Part shown: positions 9,865 through 19,185 of the stretch, piece by piece
Layout of the letters: every line of letters begins with the position of its first letter
Position numbering within the stretch: position 1 is the first letter of the stretch
Assembly (NCBI GenBank): GCA_963746605.1
Contig: CAVVCH010000001.1
Coordinates: 12,119 to 76,118 of the forward strand
Origin: CAVQSS01 sp963746605
GTDB taxonomy: Bacteria > Desulfobacterota > RBG-13-43-22
Reading direction: 5' to 3'
Length of the DNA: 64,000 nt
Notes under the pieces: generated by a model
What the model saw: only the letters and a program-made list of their open reading frames with translations
Told to the model about the DNA's origin: nothing
Databases searched by the model: none
Translations under genes and position numbers: made by a program

Positions 9865-10356
9865 TTAGTGCGCTCCGGCATGGATTAAAGGCTTGAATTT
9901 GAACGATTGAATCCGCTGGTTGGTGTGGCACTCTTCACAAACCTTCAGGTCCATTTTACGGCGGATTTTTTTGCCGTTTTGGGCCTCGGCGTGGTCGCCG
10001 CCGGGACCATGGCAGACCTCACACCCGGCGTTCTTAAGTTCCGGGTTTTTGATCGGATCTTGAAAACCGCCCGGTTTGCCGTATCCGGTGGTATGGCACT
10101 TATAGCAGTCCTTGATTTCCTGGGCGGACAACCCTTTTTTCATCCTTTCGATGCTCTGAAAGGAATGCGCTTTTTTGGAATATTTCTTAAAATTATCGAA
10201 TTGCTCGGTATGGCACCCCCCGCAGGTTTCCGATCCCACGTACCGATTGATCTTTTCCTCAGTCTGGCCCGGCGCACCCAAAAAGGCCAGAAGACCGTAA
10301 AGGAACAGGCCCAACAAAGCCCGACTGATTCCTCTTCCAATCACACTGCAAACCAT
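9865..10356 (-). CDS. Tetraheme c-type cytochrome, c554 type
   Basis: The 163-residue protein has an N-terminal signal (ALLGLFLYGLLAFLGAPG) and four CxxCH sites: CGGCH, CYKCH, CEVCH and CEECH. The SETCGGCHTEQFDNFKKYSKK opening and the GCEVCHGPGGDH segment are typical of the cytochrome c554 / C554-like multiheme domain. It would be exported and matured in the periplasm. A strong GGGAGGGAG precedes the ATG. The chemoreceptor starts 2 bases after its stop codon, so the two are almost certainly co-translated. Inference: this cytochrome may exchange electrons with, or share a signal with, the heme sensor domain. No cytochrome maturation genes are nearby. Confidence 0.88.
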   Translation of the reverse strand: MVCSVIGRGISRALLGLFLYGLLAFLGAPGQTEEKINRYVGSETCGGCHTEQFDNFKKYSKKAHSFQSIERMKKGLSAQEIKDCYKCHTTGYGKPGGFQDPIKNPELKNAGCEVCHGPGGDHAEAQNGKKIRRKMDLKVCEECHTNQRIQSFKFKPLIHAGAH

Positions 10357-10555
10357 CCACTTCTCCCTCCCTTGAAAGGCTTTTAATGCGTTATCGACCT
10401 TTACGAGCGAATATTAAATCATTTTCTTTGAATTCAGTTTTTTCTTAACATTCGATGACCAGGCGAAGGGGGCGGAGTGGATAAAATATTGGCCCTTCGG
10501 CCGGAGAAATGATAAGTTAGTGCCGATGGACGAAAAACCTGAAAGGGGATAACCG

Positions 10556-10774
10556 ATGAAGAAAAGGTCCAGGAAACACTGAACAAGGTCCGTCCACAAT
10601 TGCAGGCCGATGGAGGAGATGTGGAATTGGTGGAGGTAACCGAGGGGGGCTGTAAAGGTACGATTGACCGGAGCCTGTAAGGGCTGTCCCATGTCCCAAA
10701 TGACCTTGAAAATGGGGATTGAAAAGTTTTTAAAGCAGCAAGTTCCGGAAGTGACGGCGGTAGAGGCGGTTTGA
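10556..10774 (+). CDS. NifU C-terminal-domain Fe-S scaffold protein (two frame breaks)
   Basis: A small protein of about 73 residues. ATG 10556 follows a GGGG-rich site. Correcting one missing base right after the start and one indel in the G run at 10648-10655 gives EKVQETLNKVRPQLQADGGD, then a VKVRLTGACKGCP segment with the CxxC pair and MTLKMGIEKFLKQ. DGGD plus GACKGCPMS is the signature of the NifU C-terminal / NfuA domain that binds and passes on Fe-S clusters. It stands alone and ends at TGA 10774. As written the frame is broken twice within 100 bases. Confidence 0.72.
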
Positions 10775-10793
10775 ATGCCTTGAACCTGTGAAT

Positions 10794-10822
10794 GGGGACG
10801 GACTCACAAAAAGTCCGTCCCC
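10794..10822. repeat. Hairpin repeat GGGGACGGACT / AGTCCGTCCCC
   Basis: A perfect 11-base stem with a 7-base loop (CACAAAA), 20 bases after the NifU-type gene. Related hairpins with the same CGCAAAA-type loop are at 30811-30834, 38149-38173 and (inverted) 47489-47510. It may help end transcription, but there is no T tract. Confidence 0.7.
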
Positions 10823-10919
10823 CAGAATATGTGCGAAATAAGCGCCGAGCTGGGGCTTATGGTGGAACCCTTGAATTCACGTCCAATGGCGAGGGAGTCC
10901 AGCCTAAGGCGGGATCCCT

Positions 10920-13193
10920 CTACCTGAGGATGTGGGGTAAATACAGTTTATATCCCACCTGTTGCACAATCCCCGGTCCGCCCTGGTCAATAACGATACC
11001 GTCGGTTGTCAGATCGTCATCTCCACGCAACCCGTCAACGAAATGCAGCGTAATGACATTCCCCACGATCACGGCCCCGGTCTGACCGTCATACAGAAAT
11101 TCATACCAGTGGGAGGCGATGTTACCAGGTGTGGGGCCATACTTGTAATAGGTGTTGGGAGCGACTCCGGCGGGGAGATAAAGGGTCACGGTGGTGGACC
11201 CTCCCGGAGTCAGGCCGTTTACGGTGAAATCAAAGAACCCGCAGGGAAAAGTCACCCCGGATGGGGAATCTCCGGGAGAGGGATTGTCCTTGGCTTGAGC
11301 ATTGGTCAGCGTTGTGCCGTTCGGAGAGGCCAACGTGACTAAATCGAGCCCGCTGAAGGTAGTCATGGAGGCCACATTCGGCTGTTGGTAATCCGGTATG
11401 CCATCCCCATTGCCATCATAGGTGTTGGCCAGGGTCGTCAGGCTGAAGGTATCGCTCACCCCGCCGATGGTCAGGGTGGCATTCGTGGTCGTGGAAAAGC
11501 TGCCCGAGGAGGTTTGACGGACCGTGACCGTATTTCCGTCGTTGAGCGTCCCGGGGGACGACGTGTAGCTCCCGGCCCCGATCTTATACTCACCCCCGGT
11601 GATCGAAATCGGCGCGGGGGCTGTGATCCCGGCCACCGTTATCGAATTGGATTCCCTCAGAGTCTTTCAAAGGAACCCCGGTCTGATCCGTTAAGGTAAA
11701 GGCATTGGGGGTGGTGTCGTCCAGCGTCATCAGGCTGAAAGTATCGCTCACCGCGCCGATGGTCAACGTGGTATTCGTGGTCGTGGAAAAGCTGATCGAG
11801 GAGGTCTGACGGACCGTGACCGTATTTCCGTTGTTAACCGTTCCCGGGGACGACTGCAGCTCGCGGGTCCGATCTATACTCACCTCCCGTGATCGAAATC
11901 GGCGTAGGCCCGGTGATCCCGGAAACTGTTATCGAATTGGATTCCCGGAGAGTATTCAAGGAACCCCGGCCTGGTCTACAAAGAAAAGGCGTTGGGAGTT
12001 GTGTCGGAAGGTGTTGCTTTTTCGTAGGCTCCCATATCGACTATCACCGACCCGTTATAGCCGCCGTCGGCAATTCTTGGAGTTTCCCTCCAGGTCCGTA
12101 GAGGAATGCCTGAGACGCTGTTGTTCCCCTGTGTCGATGCAGAGAGAACCTGCGGCGAGACGATAACCGATGCCCCGACAAAGGATGGAGGATTGTGGAT
12201 CACCCCTGTCCCCGCGTCGCCCGCGTCCTCGATGCCGCCGTCGCTGTAGCTGATGGCAAAGTTTCCCCGTTATATCCAAAGAGATCGTCATGGCCTGGTG
12301 TGCCAGACGATGCTGTTGGACATCGTAACGGTTTCCCGAAGTCGAGGTTGACTCCCACCCCTCCGATTTGGTGACGTGAGCCGCTGTGTTGTTCGCAATC
12401 GTACAGTTGAGAATCTTCGGGTTGTCGGCGGGTGAGAGGCCATCATCTGGGATCCCGTTCAATGACAATCCTCCGATCCGAAGAGGAAGGTCGAGGTATC
12501 CGAAGAATTGTTTCCGTATATGAGGTTATTGACCAGTTCAAGCCTAAAGGAGCAATCGCATCAATAAGGATGGCCCCCGCACCAGGGCCGGTATTATTCC
12601 TGATGATAGAGGCTTCAATCCTGAGGAGACTCGTTGAAGGTTCATAGTACAAGGCCATCGCGTAGATTCCGCCTACCCACCCACTGCCCGTGCTTGTGTT
12701 GTTCTCGATAATGCAGTTCTTGATTGTCAGGCCCACGGAATAGCTTTCAATCCCGGCACCGTAGGCCGTGACTTTTTGATCCATTTTTAATAGTGAATCC
12801 ATCGATGACAACGCCGCTGTAGCCAACGTTCGTGGTGAAATTACCTGGAATGGAAATCACGCTTCCGGTAAGGCCTGCGCCACTGATGATGGTCTGATTG
12901 GTCCAAGGTACCCTTGTCCCGCCGCCAGCGGCTGGATATCCCCCCAAGAGCTGATTGCTGTTTGAGGCGTGGAAAGTGATTCTTTCATTATAGGTGCCTG
13001 CTGCAACGTTAATGTTATCGCTTCCATTGACCAGCGCCATGGCCGCCGTGATGGTCGCTTTGGCCGTGGCCCAGGACAATCCATCATTTGTGTTACTTCC
13101 ACCATTTGCAGGTGTCTTTACATAGTAATCGGTAGCCAGAGCATTGGCTGACAGGATGAAGAGAAAAAGAATGACCATCCCAATTTTTTTCAT
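10920..13193 (-). CDS. Secreted right-handed beta-helix surface protein (many frame breaks)
   Basis: About 757 residues if repaired. It starts at ATG 13193 after AAGGAGG with a clear signal peptide (MVILFLFILSANALA). Next comes a DUF1565-like pectate-lyase-type beta-helix start (YYVKTPANGGSNTNDG, then LLGGYPAAGGGTR) and asparagine-rich helix rungs (IKNCIIENNTSTGSG, ILNCTIANNTAAH). Downstream are repeated modules sharing TPNAF.L and SSPGT.N.GNTVTVRQTSS (11480-11640 and 11700-11960), and a C-terminal domain with GLTPGGSTTVTLYLP and YKYGPTP like choice-of-anchor U. It ends YLPHILR. At least five frame changes (near 12790, 12450, 12150, 11950 and 11620) are needed. Known: such proteins sit at the cell surface; the ligand is unknown. 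Confidence 0.75.
11480..11980 (-). repeat. Tandem protein-coding repeat in the beta-helix protein gene
   Basis: Two copies of a module of about 235 bases are seen. Both encode SSPGT.N.GNTVTVRQTSS followed by SFSTTTN.TLTIG.VSDTFSL. A partial third copy (DTTPNAFSL) begins at about 11976. The DNA copies are highly similar (for example 11505-11560 against 11805-11860), so they were duplicated recently or kept alike. Confidence 0.75.
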
Positions 13194-13334
13194 ACCTTGC
13201 CTCCTTGAAAAGATGATTTGGTATTCGGCTTAGGTCCAGAGCAGGGTCCTCTTCCCTCAAAAACTTGGTCTTGCTTTGTATTTTTAGAAAACGGATTTAG
13301 GAACGAGGAGATGATAAAAAACATCTATTTAAAT

Positions 13335-13352
13335 CAGCAAGATCTATGCCGA
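13335..13352 (-). promoter_or_regulatory. Sigma-54 promoter candidate of the beta-helix gene
   Basis: On the minus strand the sequence reads cGGCATAGATCTTGCtg: GG, ten bases, GC, with GGCA and TTGC matching the -24/-12 consensus TGGCAC-N5-TTGC. It lies about 145 bases upstream of ATG 13193 and 114 bases downstream of the nearer palindrome pair member. Confidence 0.65.
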
Positions 13353-13462
13353 AGCCTACCCAGAAGGACAGTCCGCAACCTTAAAAAAATTGGTAAGAAT
13401 TCAATGGGTTAAGGAGAAAAACCCGTGCGGACAGGAAGGCGGCTGGATAGGGTGGGGAAGGG

Positions 13463-13509
13463 TGGTTGAAATCAACCAGATTGATCAGGCCGATGGTTAA
13501 AATCAACCA
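13463..13509. promoter_or_regulatory. Pair of 16-base palindromes, likely enhancer (UAS) for the NtrC-type regulator
   Basis: TGGTTGAAATCAACCA at 13463-13478 and TGGTTAAAATCAACCA at 13494-13509 have starts 31 bases apart, that is three helical turns. The same pair, spaced 32 bases, is at 17764-17810. They lie upstream of a GG-N10-GC promoter, as expected for binding sites of a sigma-54 activator. Confidence 0.7.
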
Positions 13510-13526
13510 ACGATTTGGTTAGAAAT

Positions 13527-13695
13527 TTAGATCAGGTCGGGCAGCAGTATCCGGGAGCGCAGGTGGCAGCGGCGGATCCCAGGATACGGTCGGCCCGGCT
13601 CTTGTTGCCATTGCGGCGCTCCAGGACCCGGCGGATCAGATCCCGCTCGGCCTCTCCATGTGGGGAGGGAAAAACGGGCCGGTCGGTCCCGGAAC
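13527..13695 (-). pseudogene. Fragment of an NtrC-type regulator: C-terminal Fis-type helix-turn-helix only
   Basis: After one frame correction near 13580 it reads AERDLIRRVLERRNGNKSRA then CHLRSRILLPDLI and a stop at 13527-13529. This matches the C-terminal HTH_8 domain of the complete regulator at 17823-19185 (AERELIRRALEHCKANKSQA, SRSHLRYRMMLHDL). DNA similarity extends through the GGCGGATCAG.TCCCGCTCGG stretch. No receiver or AAA+ domain precedes it, only the end of the RCC1-protein gene. Like the complete copy, its stop lies fewer than 20 bases from a palindrome pair. Most likely a leftover from duplication of the regulator 3' end together with its enhancer. Confidence 0.7.
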
Positions 13696-13761
13696 GGCCG
13701 GGTCTTCCGGCGTCGTGGTTTTTGGGGATCAGCGGCAGATGCCCCTGATCAGGTTTTTTCC

Positions 13762-16700
13762 CTAAGGCCGCAGTATGAGCGGAAGCCAAATGAACCAGGG
13801 GGAATTTGAACCAATCCCCTGTCCTTTCAAATTTATCGAGGCCGGATCCGGATCATTCGAAGGGATGGAAAGGGACCCATCTTTCTGGCCGATGGAGAGG
13901 GGTTGGAAGGCCACCTTCACCGTGCAGTTCTGAGACGGCCCTAAACTTTTCCCTGAACATTTGTCCTTCTATAATTATGTAGTTCGCGCTATTCACACCG
14001 GTCAATGAAACCGTTCCCATGATCAAGTTTGAAACTCCGGTATTGATCAAGGAAACCGTTTTGGCCGGAGAGAGGGCGTTAACCGTCAGAGACCCAAAAT
14101 TAAGCTCCGGTTCTCCCAAAGGCAAGGTCACAACCATATTGGCAGGGCTGCCGGATGCGAATTGCCAACTGTAGGGGGACATGGCGTTCCCCATTTTGTC
14201 TTTGATCCCGGCGGTCAATTGCGCCGTGTAGGATTTCGACGAAACTAGCGGGCTGAGAGGCATGAATACCGCGGTTTTAGTCTGCTCATCGTAAAAGACG
14301 GACCCCGTTAAACCAACCACCTTGAAGGTCGACGTGTTAACCGTCGAGGGATCGAGGGCTTCCGAGAAGGTGGCGGTAATGGCCGGACTGTAGCGGGGCG
14401 GATTCTGAGCAATCGGGGCGGTGACGACCGGCACGTTGGCGGCTCCGGCAGCAGGTGACGTGCTCACCACAGTCGGAGACTTAGTATCAGTATGGGTTAG
14501 GTCCCACATTGAGGAACGACTGTTGCCGGCCGGCTGTCCGATCCGCCGTTGCTGACCACAAAATCGAGCCGGTCCTGGCCGACGAATTCACCCATGGATT
14601 GGTAGGTCAACGAAGGGGGCGTTCCGGTCAGGGTTCCATAGCGCGGTGCCGCGGTAATCCGATAGCTGAGCGAACCAGTCGGTCTCCCGGTCAGCGCGAT
14701 GGGCTTAGCAGTCCCTGAGGTGGTCGTCAGGCTCTGCGGGTCTGCTGCCAGGGTGCTCACCAGGTGAACGACCGGATTGGTTGGGGTGATTTCATTGGAG
14801 CTCGGAAAGTAGACCTCGGCTCTATTGACAATCTGGGTCCCCACAGCCGCATCGGATCTTACCTGAACGCTGAAAGAAACGGCTTTTTATTTCCAGGCCC
14901 CGGGTAGGGCGCCAGCGTTCCGACATCCCAGCTCAAAAGCCTGCCGGTCGCCAGGTAGGTCCCGCCATCATTTATGACTCGCGTAGATTCATCCAGGGCT
15001 GGATCGAGCTCGTCCAGGAGAAGACCCCTGTAGGCGTCCGTGCCCAGGTTTTCGGACTGATGGTAGGAGGTCATTCTTTGCCGGGAGGATCCCCCCTTTT
15101 AAATCTGCGGATTTGATGTTCGGGTTCGGTGGTCGGGATTTCGGAATTTTGGAGGCGCAGGAGGGTGGGGGGCAGACGGCCTTTTGAAGCTACACGATTT
15201 CCGTTGCCGCATATTTGTCGATGGCGTACAGATCGCTACCGGTGCTCCGTAAATTCCGCCCAGGTGGTGTTGCACTTCTGATGAAATGACACCTCTTCGA
15301 AGAGGGTTTACGAGATCGACCTCCAGAGCCCATTCGGGTCGCACTCTTTCTTTTCATTTCGTAGAATATGGGAATCAGGATTATCGTTACATTCTTTGCG
15401 CACGGAAGCGTATCCACATAATCCTTTAATTTTCCCCAGCCTCTCGTCGAGCGTAACGGTGCATTTGGCGCAGACGTCGGGCTCCTGGTCCGGGCGCAGG
15501 CGACGCAATCCAGGGTATCACCGGCGTACTTCAATAGTTTCGATGTACTTACCCGATGACATAAGAAGGAAGCCCTTCGACCGCGCAATTGAACATGCAC
15601 TGGTAAAAGGTGAGACTGTGACTCTCGGCCCACGTTCCCCAGGGGATTATGGAGCCGTCGTTTCGATTGATGGTCAGGCCGCCATTGGTATCGAAGAGAG
15701 TGTACTTGTCCTTTTGAACTTTCTCGATGTGGGCGCGACCGCCGGTGCTGTAAGAAACATGGGGGCAAAATCGGCAAAGTCAAACAATACCAGCCGAACT
15801 AAGGTAGTCCCGTCGTTAAAGGCAACCTGTTGGCCTACGTTATAGAATTGAAACCCCAAGGACAACGCCTGGTTGAGAAGATTATCCAGGGGTTGGTCCT
15901 GAAGGCGTAGGGTGGCGATCTCCTGGGAAGTCAGGGTTTTATTCTGGACGAGTTGAACCGTACCATAGGTACAGGTACTCGGCCACATTAAGGTTTCCCG
16001 GATAATTTACAGCGCCCATATTGACCATCAAGTTCACCTTCGAATGCAGGGGCAGTCCCCAGGGAACGTTGACCTTTACATAAAGCTGCCCTTTGCCTCC
16101 GGGGGTCACATTCCCAGCTTCCAGAATACCTGATTGGCATCGCTCCGGTAGATGGCGCCGCTGGTCCGGACAGATAAGTGAAAGCTCCCGGAAGGTCGAA
16201 AACGACCACGGCGTTCTCGAGGGTAAAACCAAGGACATTTTCGTATTCGATCAGAAAAGTTCCCTCCGCGCCCGGGCTGATGTAGTTGAGCCCATATACA
16301 TATACCAGGCTGGCCGGAGGAAATTTGGTCTGTACCGGCGTCGAAGTGGGCACGTTTCCCGAGAATGCACCGGTTCCAAGTTGCCCCAGAGTTATAACCG
16401 CAGCCCCAGATTGTGCCGTCGGCTTTGAGCATCAGGTTGAATTCCCCTCCGGCGGCCACGTTGGAAACCCCCGTCAGAAAAGTCGTCGGGTCGGAAGGAT
16501 CTTTCATCTTTAGGGGGGTGGCTTGTTGTCCGTGGTGGGGTCGCAGAGCTTGCCCCCGTATTCCACCCCCATCCGTACACCGTCCCATTCTGTTTCACTG
16601 CCACCGCATGCCGGTCATTCGCACCGATGGCCGATTCCGGACAGGTGTCCGGTGGGTCGGTTGGATCGATGACTTGCACAAATAACTTCAGAGGCGACAG

Positions 16701-17550
16701 AGAGGATCCGATCGGGGTTCCATCTCCAAGCTGACCCTCCAGGTTACGGCCGGCGGCCCAGACTGTGTTATCCCCTTTGAGGACCACCGTGTGTTCCCAT
16801 CCTCCTGCGATGGCTATGACATTCGTTATGCCTGCTACCTGGCCGGCCACATTCTGGGGTGGAGAAGCCCTGTTCCGTCCGATCCGCACATACGCCTGGC
16901 TTCCCCATGTCCACACCGTCTTGTTGTTTTTTAGAGCGATCGAATGAATCGATCCGGCCGCGATGGCTTTTACCCCGGTCAGAAATCCCGAAGGATCCGT
17001 CGGGTCCTTCACTCGGACCGGTGTCAGTTTCCCCTCGCACGTACTATCTCCCAGTTGGCCATTAGCATTGTACCCCCAGGCCCAAACCGTTCCATCGGCT
17101 TTTAGGGCGAGGCTATGTCGTCTCCCGCTGCAACCGCGATCACTCCAGTTATGAACCCGGTAGCATCCGATGAGTCCTTCACCTGGACAGGCGTAGGCTG
17201 GCTCGTCGTAGTTCCATCGCCCAGTTGGCAATTGTCCATTCCAGCCCCATGCCCACACGGTCCCGTCCGCTCGGACGGCCAGGGTATGGCTTGTACCGGC
17301 CGCGACCGCAATCGATATTTCGGAGCATGGCTACCCGGGTCGGAACGTTAGAATTCGTCCAAGACCCGTTACCCAACTGCCCGCTCCCATTCTGGCCCCA
17401 CGTCCACACCGTCCCGTCAACTCTCAACGCCACGGTGTGGTCACCGCCGGATGCAAGGGTGATGATGTCCAGGCTGTACCCCGGAGAAGCCCCCAGAAAA
17501 TTCAAACCCGTAAAAACCAAAAGCAGTATCAGACCCATTTTGATTTTCAT
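13762..17550 (-). CDS. Large secreted RCC1-propeller / Ig-like / ASH-domain protein (many frame breaks)
   Basis: About 1,260 residues if repaired. ATG 17550 begins a signal peptide (MGLILLLVFTGLNFLGASPGYS). Seven RCC1-type blades follow (17490-16390), each with VWTWGQNGSGQLGNG-like cores (VWAWGYNANGQLGDS, VWAAGRNLEGQLGDG). Then come a DUF11-like region (YGLNYISPGAEGTFLIEYEN), a cysteine-bearing segment (15310-15780: FYQCMFNCAVEGLPSYVIG, CAKCTVTLDERLGKIKGLCGY), an Ig-like domain (14500-14840), an SbsA-like Ig domain (STSPAAGAANVPV, TATFSEALDPSTVN) and a choice-of-anchor D/ASH domain (LNFGSLTVNALSPAKTVSL). It ends WFIWLPLILRP. Roughly ten frame changes are needed. Probable role: adhesion or matrix binding at the cell surface (inference). 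Confidence 0.72.
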
Positions 17551-17628
17551 AAAACGAACCTTTCTAACCTGCAAATTATTTGCCAAATCTCAGGAAAAGA
17601 GATAATTGCTCTTGTTCCAGAAGGTATA

Positions 17629-17642
17629 GCAAATCCTGTACC
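17629..17642 (-). promoter_or_regulatory. Sigma-54 promoter candidate of the RCC1-protein gene
   Basis: The minus strand reads GGTACAGGATTTGC: GG, ten bases, GC, with TTTGCT at -12. The -24 half (TGGGTAC) is a weaker match to TGGCAC. It lies about 80 bases before ATG 17550 and 121 bases from the nearer palindrome, nearly the same geometry as at the beta-helix gene. Confidence 0.58.
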
Positions 17643-17763
17643 CAGCCAATAAGAAATTGGCCGGTTGAGAATGATTACTATTAAATGAAAAGAATCAAAT
17701 GCATTATAAGTGGAAAGGCTGATCGAATTCCGGTTCAGGATTGGAGAAGGAAGGAGGCAGCGA

Positions 17764-17810
17764 TGGTTGAAATCAACCAATAAGAAATTAATGGCTGGTT
17801 GATTTCAACC
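17764..17810. promoter_or_regulatory. Second pair of TGGTTGAAATCAACCA palindromes, likely enhancer
   Basis: TGGTTGAAATCAACCA at 17764-17779 and GGTTGATTTCAACC (its reverse complement core) at 17797-17810, spaced 32 bases. The pair sits between the regulator stop codon and the RCC1-protein promoter. Confidence 0.7.
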
Positions 17811-17822
17811 GCTACTAGGATA

Positions 17823-19185
17823 TCACAGGTCATGCAGCATCATCCGGTAGCGCAAATGGCTGCGACTGATGCCTAGCGATGTGGGCGGCCTGGCTTTTGT
17901 TTGCTTTGCAGTGTTCTAGAGCCCGGCGGATCAGTTCCCGCTCGGCCTCGGCCAGGGTGGGGAGGGATCCGGCCGGATCGGATTTGGCGGGAGGTCGTTA
18001 GCGTCAGTCTTTTCCCATATCCCGGGGTAAGCGGCCAGGGCCTCCAGACCGACGGTCCCCCCTGGTTCAATAGGGCCACCGACCGGAGGACGTTCATCAG
18101 CTCCCGTACGTTGCCCGGCCAGGGGTAGGCCATCAGCGACGCCGCTGCCCCCGTTCACCGAGGCGCAGACCGGTCAGGCCCAGCTCCTTTCCGAATACTT
18201 GAAGATAGTGTTCGGCCATGGGCGAGGATATCTTCTTTCCGCTCCCGAAGCGGAGGAAGCTGAAGGGGAAAGGACATGAGCCGGTGCAGCAGGTCCGGCC
18301 GGAATTTTCCCTGCTCGGACAATTCCTTGAGGGGTTGGTTGCTGGAGGCCACGATCCGGCAGTTGACTTCGGCCAGCTTGCTGGAACCGACCGGATAGAA
18401 GCGCTTGTCCTCGATGGCCTGCAGGGTCTTGGCCTGCAGGGGGAGATCCAGTTCGCTGACCTCATCCAGAAAAAGGGTCCCGCCCTGGGCCAACTGGAAT
18501 TTCCCCTTGGCCCGGGCGACGGCCCCGGTAAAGGCCCCTTTCTCGTGCCCGAAGAGCTCGCTTTCCAGGAGCGTGGAAGGGATGGCGGCGCAATTGATCT
18601 TGACGAAGGGGCCGTCCTTGGAAGGTCCCAGGCGGTGGATGATTTGGGCGATCAGGTCCTTGCCGGTGCCGGTTTCCCCCAGGAGCAAGACGGTGTAATC
18701 GGTGGGGGCCACGGTCTTCACCCGCTCCAGCAGGGTTTGGATGGCTGGGGATTTCCCGATAAACAGGGGGTCGCCCAGACTTTCTCTTGAGGAGTTGCCG
18801 GAGGTTGCGGTTTTCTTCGGCCAGGGCCCGGACCTTCAGGGCGCTGCGCACGGCGGCCAGGAGGGTTTCTTCCTGAAAGGGCTTGGCCAGGTCGTCAAAG
18901 GCCCCCTCCTTGATCAGCTCCACGGCCGAGGGGATGGACCCGAAGGCGGTCAGGGCGATAAAAGGGACCTCCGGAGAAACGGCGTTTCGGTGCCGCAGGA
19001 GGTCGAGACCGCTGAAAGGCTCCATGAACAAATCGGAAAGAATCAGGTCGAAGGGCTGTTCGTCCAGCAGGCGGGCCGCTTCTTTTCCCTCCGTTGTCGT
19101 CACAACTTCATACTGTTCGGCCGCAACATCAGATTAAGATCTGACAATACCGGCTTTCGTCATCCACGACCAGGAGACGGGGCAT
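17823..19185 (-). CDS. NtrC-family sigma-54-dependent response regulator (several frame breaks)
   Basis: About 454 residues when repaired, the usual length. It starts at ATG 19185, overlapping the kinase stop as TGATG. Receiver domain: MPRLLVVDDESRYCQ, phospho-acceptor in DLILSDLFMEPFSG, conserved Thr/Lys in LTAFGS and AKPFQEE. AAA+ domain: Walker A GETGTGKD (18650), the sigma-54 contact loop ESELFGHEKGAFTGA (18520-18560), Walker B GGTLFLDEVSEL, arginine-finger region FRPDLLHRL, then YPWPGNVREL. Fis-type DNA-binding domain: AERELIRRALEHCKANKSQAA with SRSHLRYRM. Frame breaks near 19130, 18790, 18200, 18130 and 17875. Known role: activates sigma-54 promoters by ATP hydrolysis when phosphorylated. 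The palindrome pairs beside it are its likely targets. Confidence 0.85.

Larger units (their letters stand above)
13194..13526. other. Regulatory region upstream of the beta-helix gene
   Basis: The 333 bases hold no gene. They carry the sigma-54 promoter candidate (13335-13352), the palindrome pair (13463-13509) and the ribosome binding site next to 13193. Confidence 0.7.

Noticed and set aside
10792..11342. Plus-strand open frames opposite the beta-helix gene
   Set aside because: They are antisense shadows; the minus-strand reading has clear domain signatures.
15190..15783. A 197-codon open frame on the minus strand
   Set aside because: Its composition is rich in Arg/Ser/His, and the true reading of the RCC1-type protein passes through here in other frames (FYQCMFNCAVEGLPSYVIG, CAKCTVTLDERLGKI).
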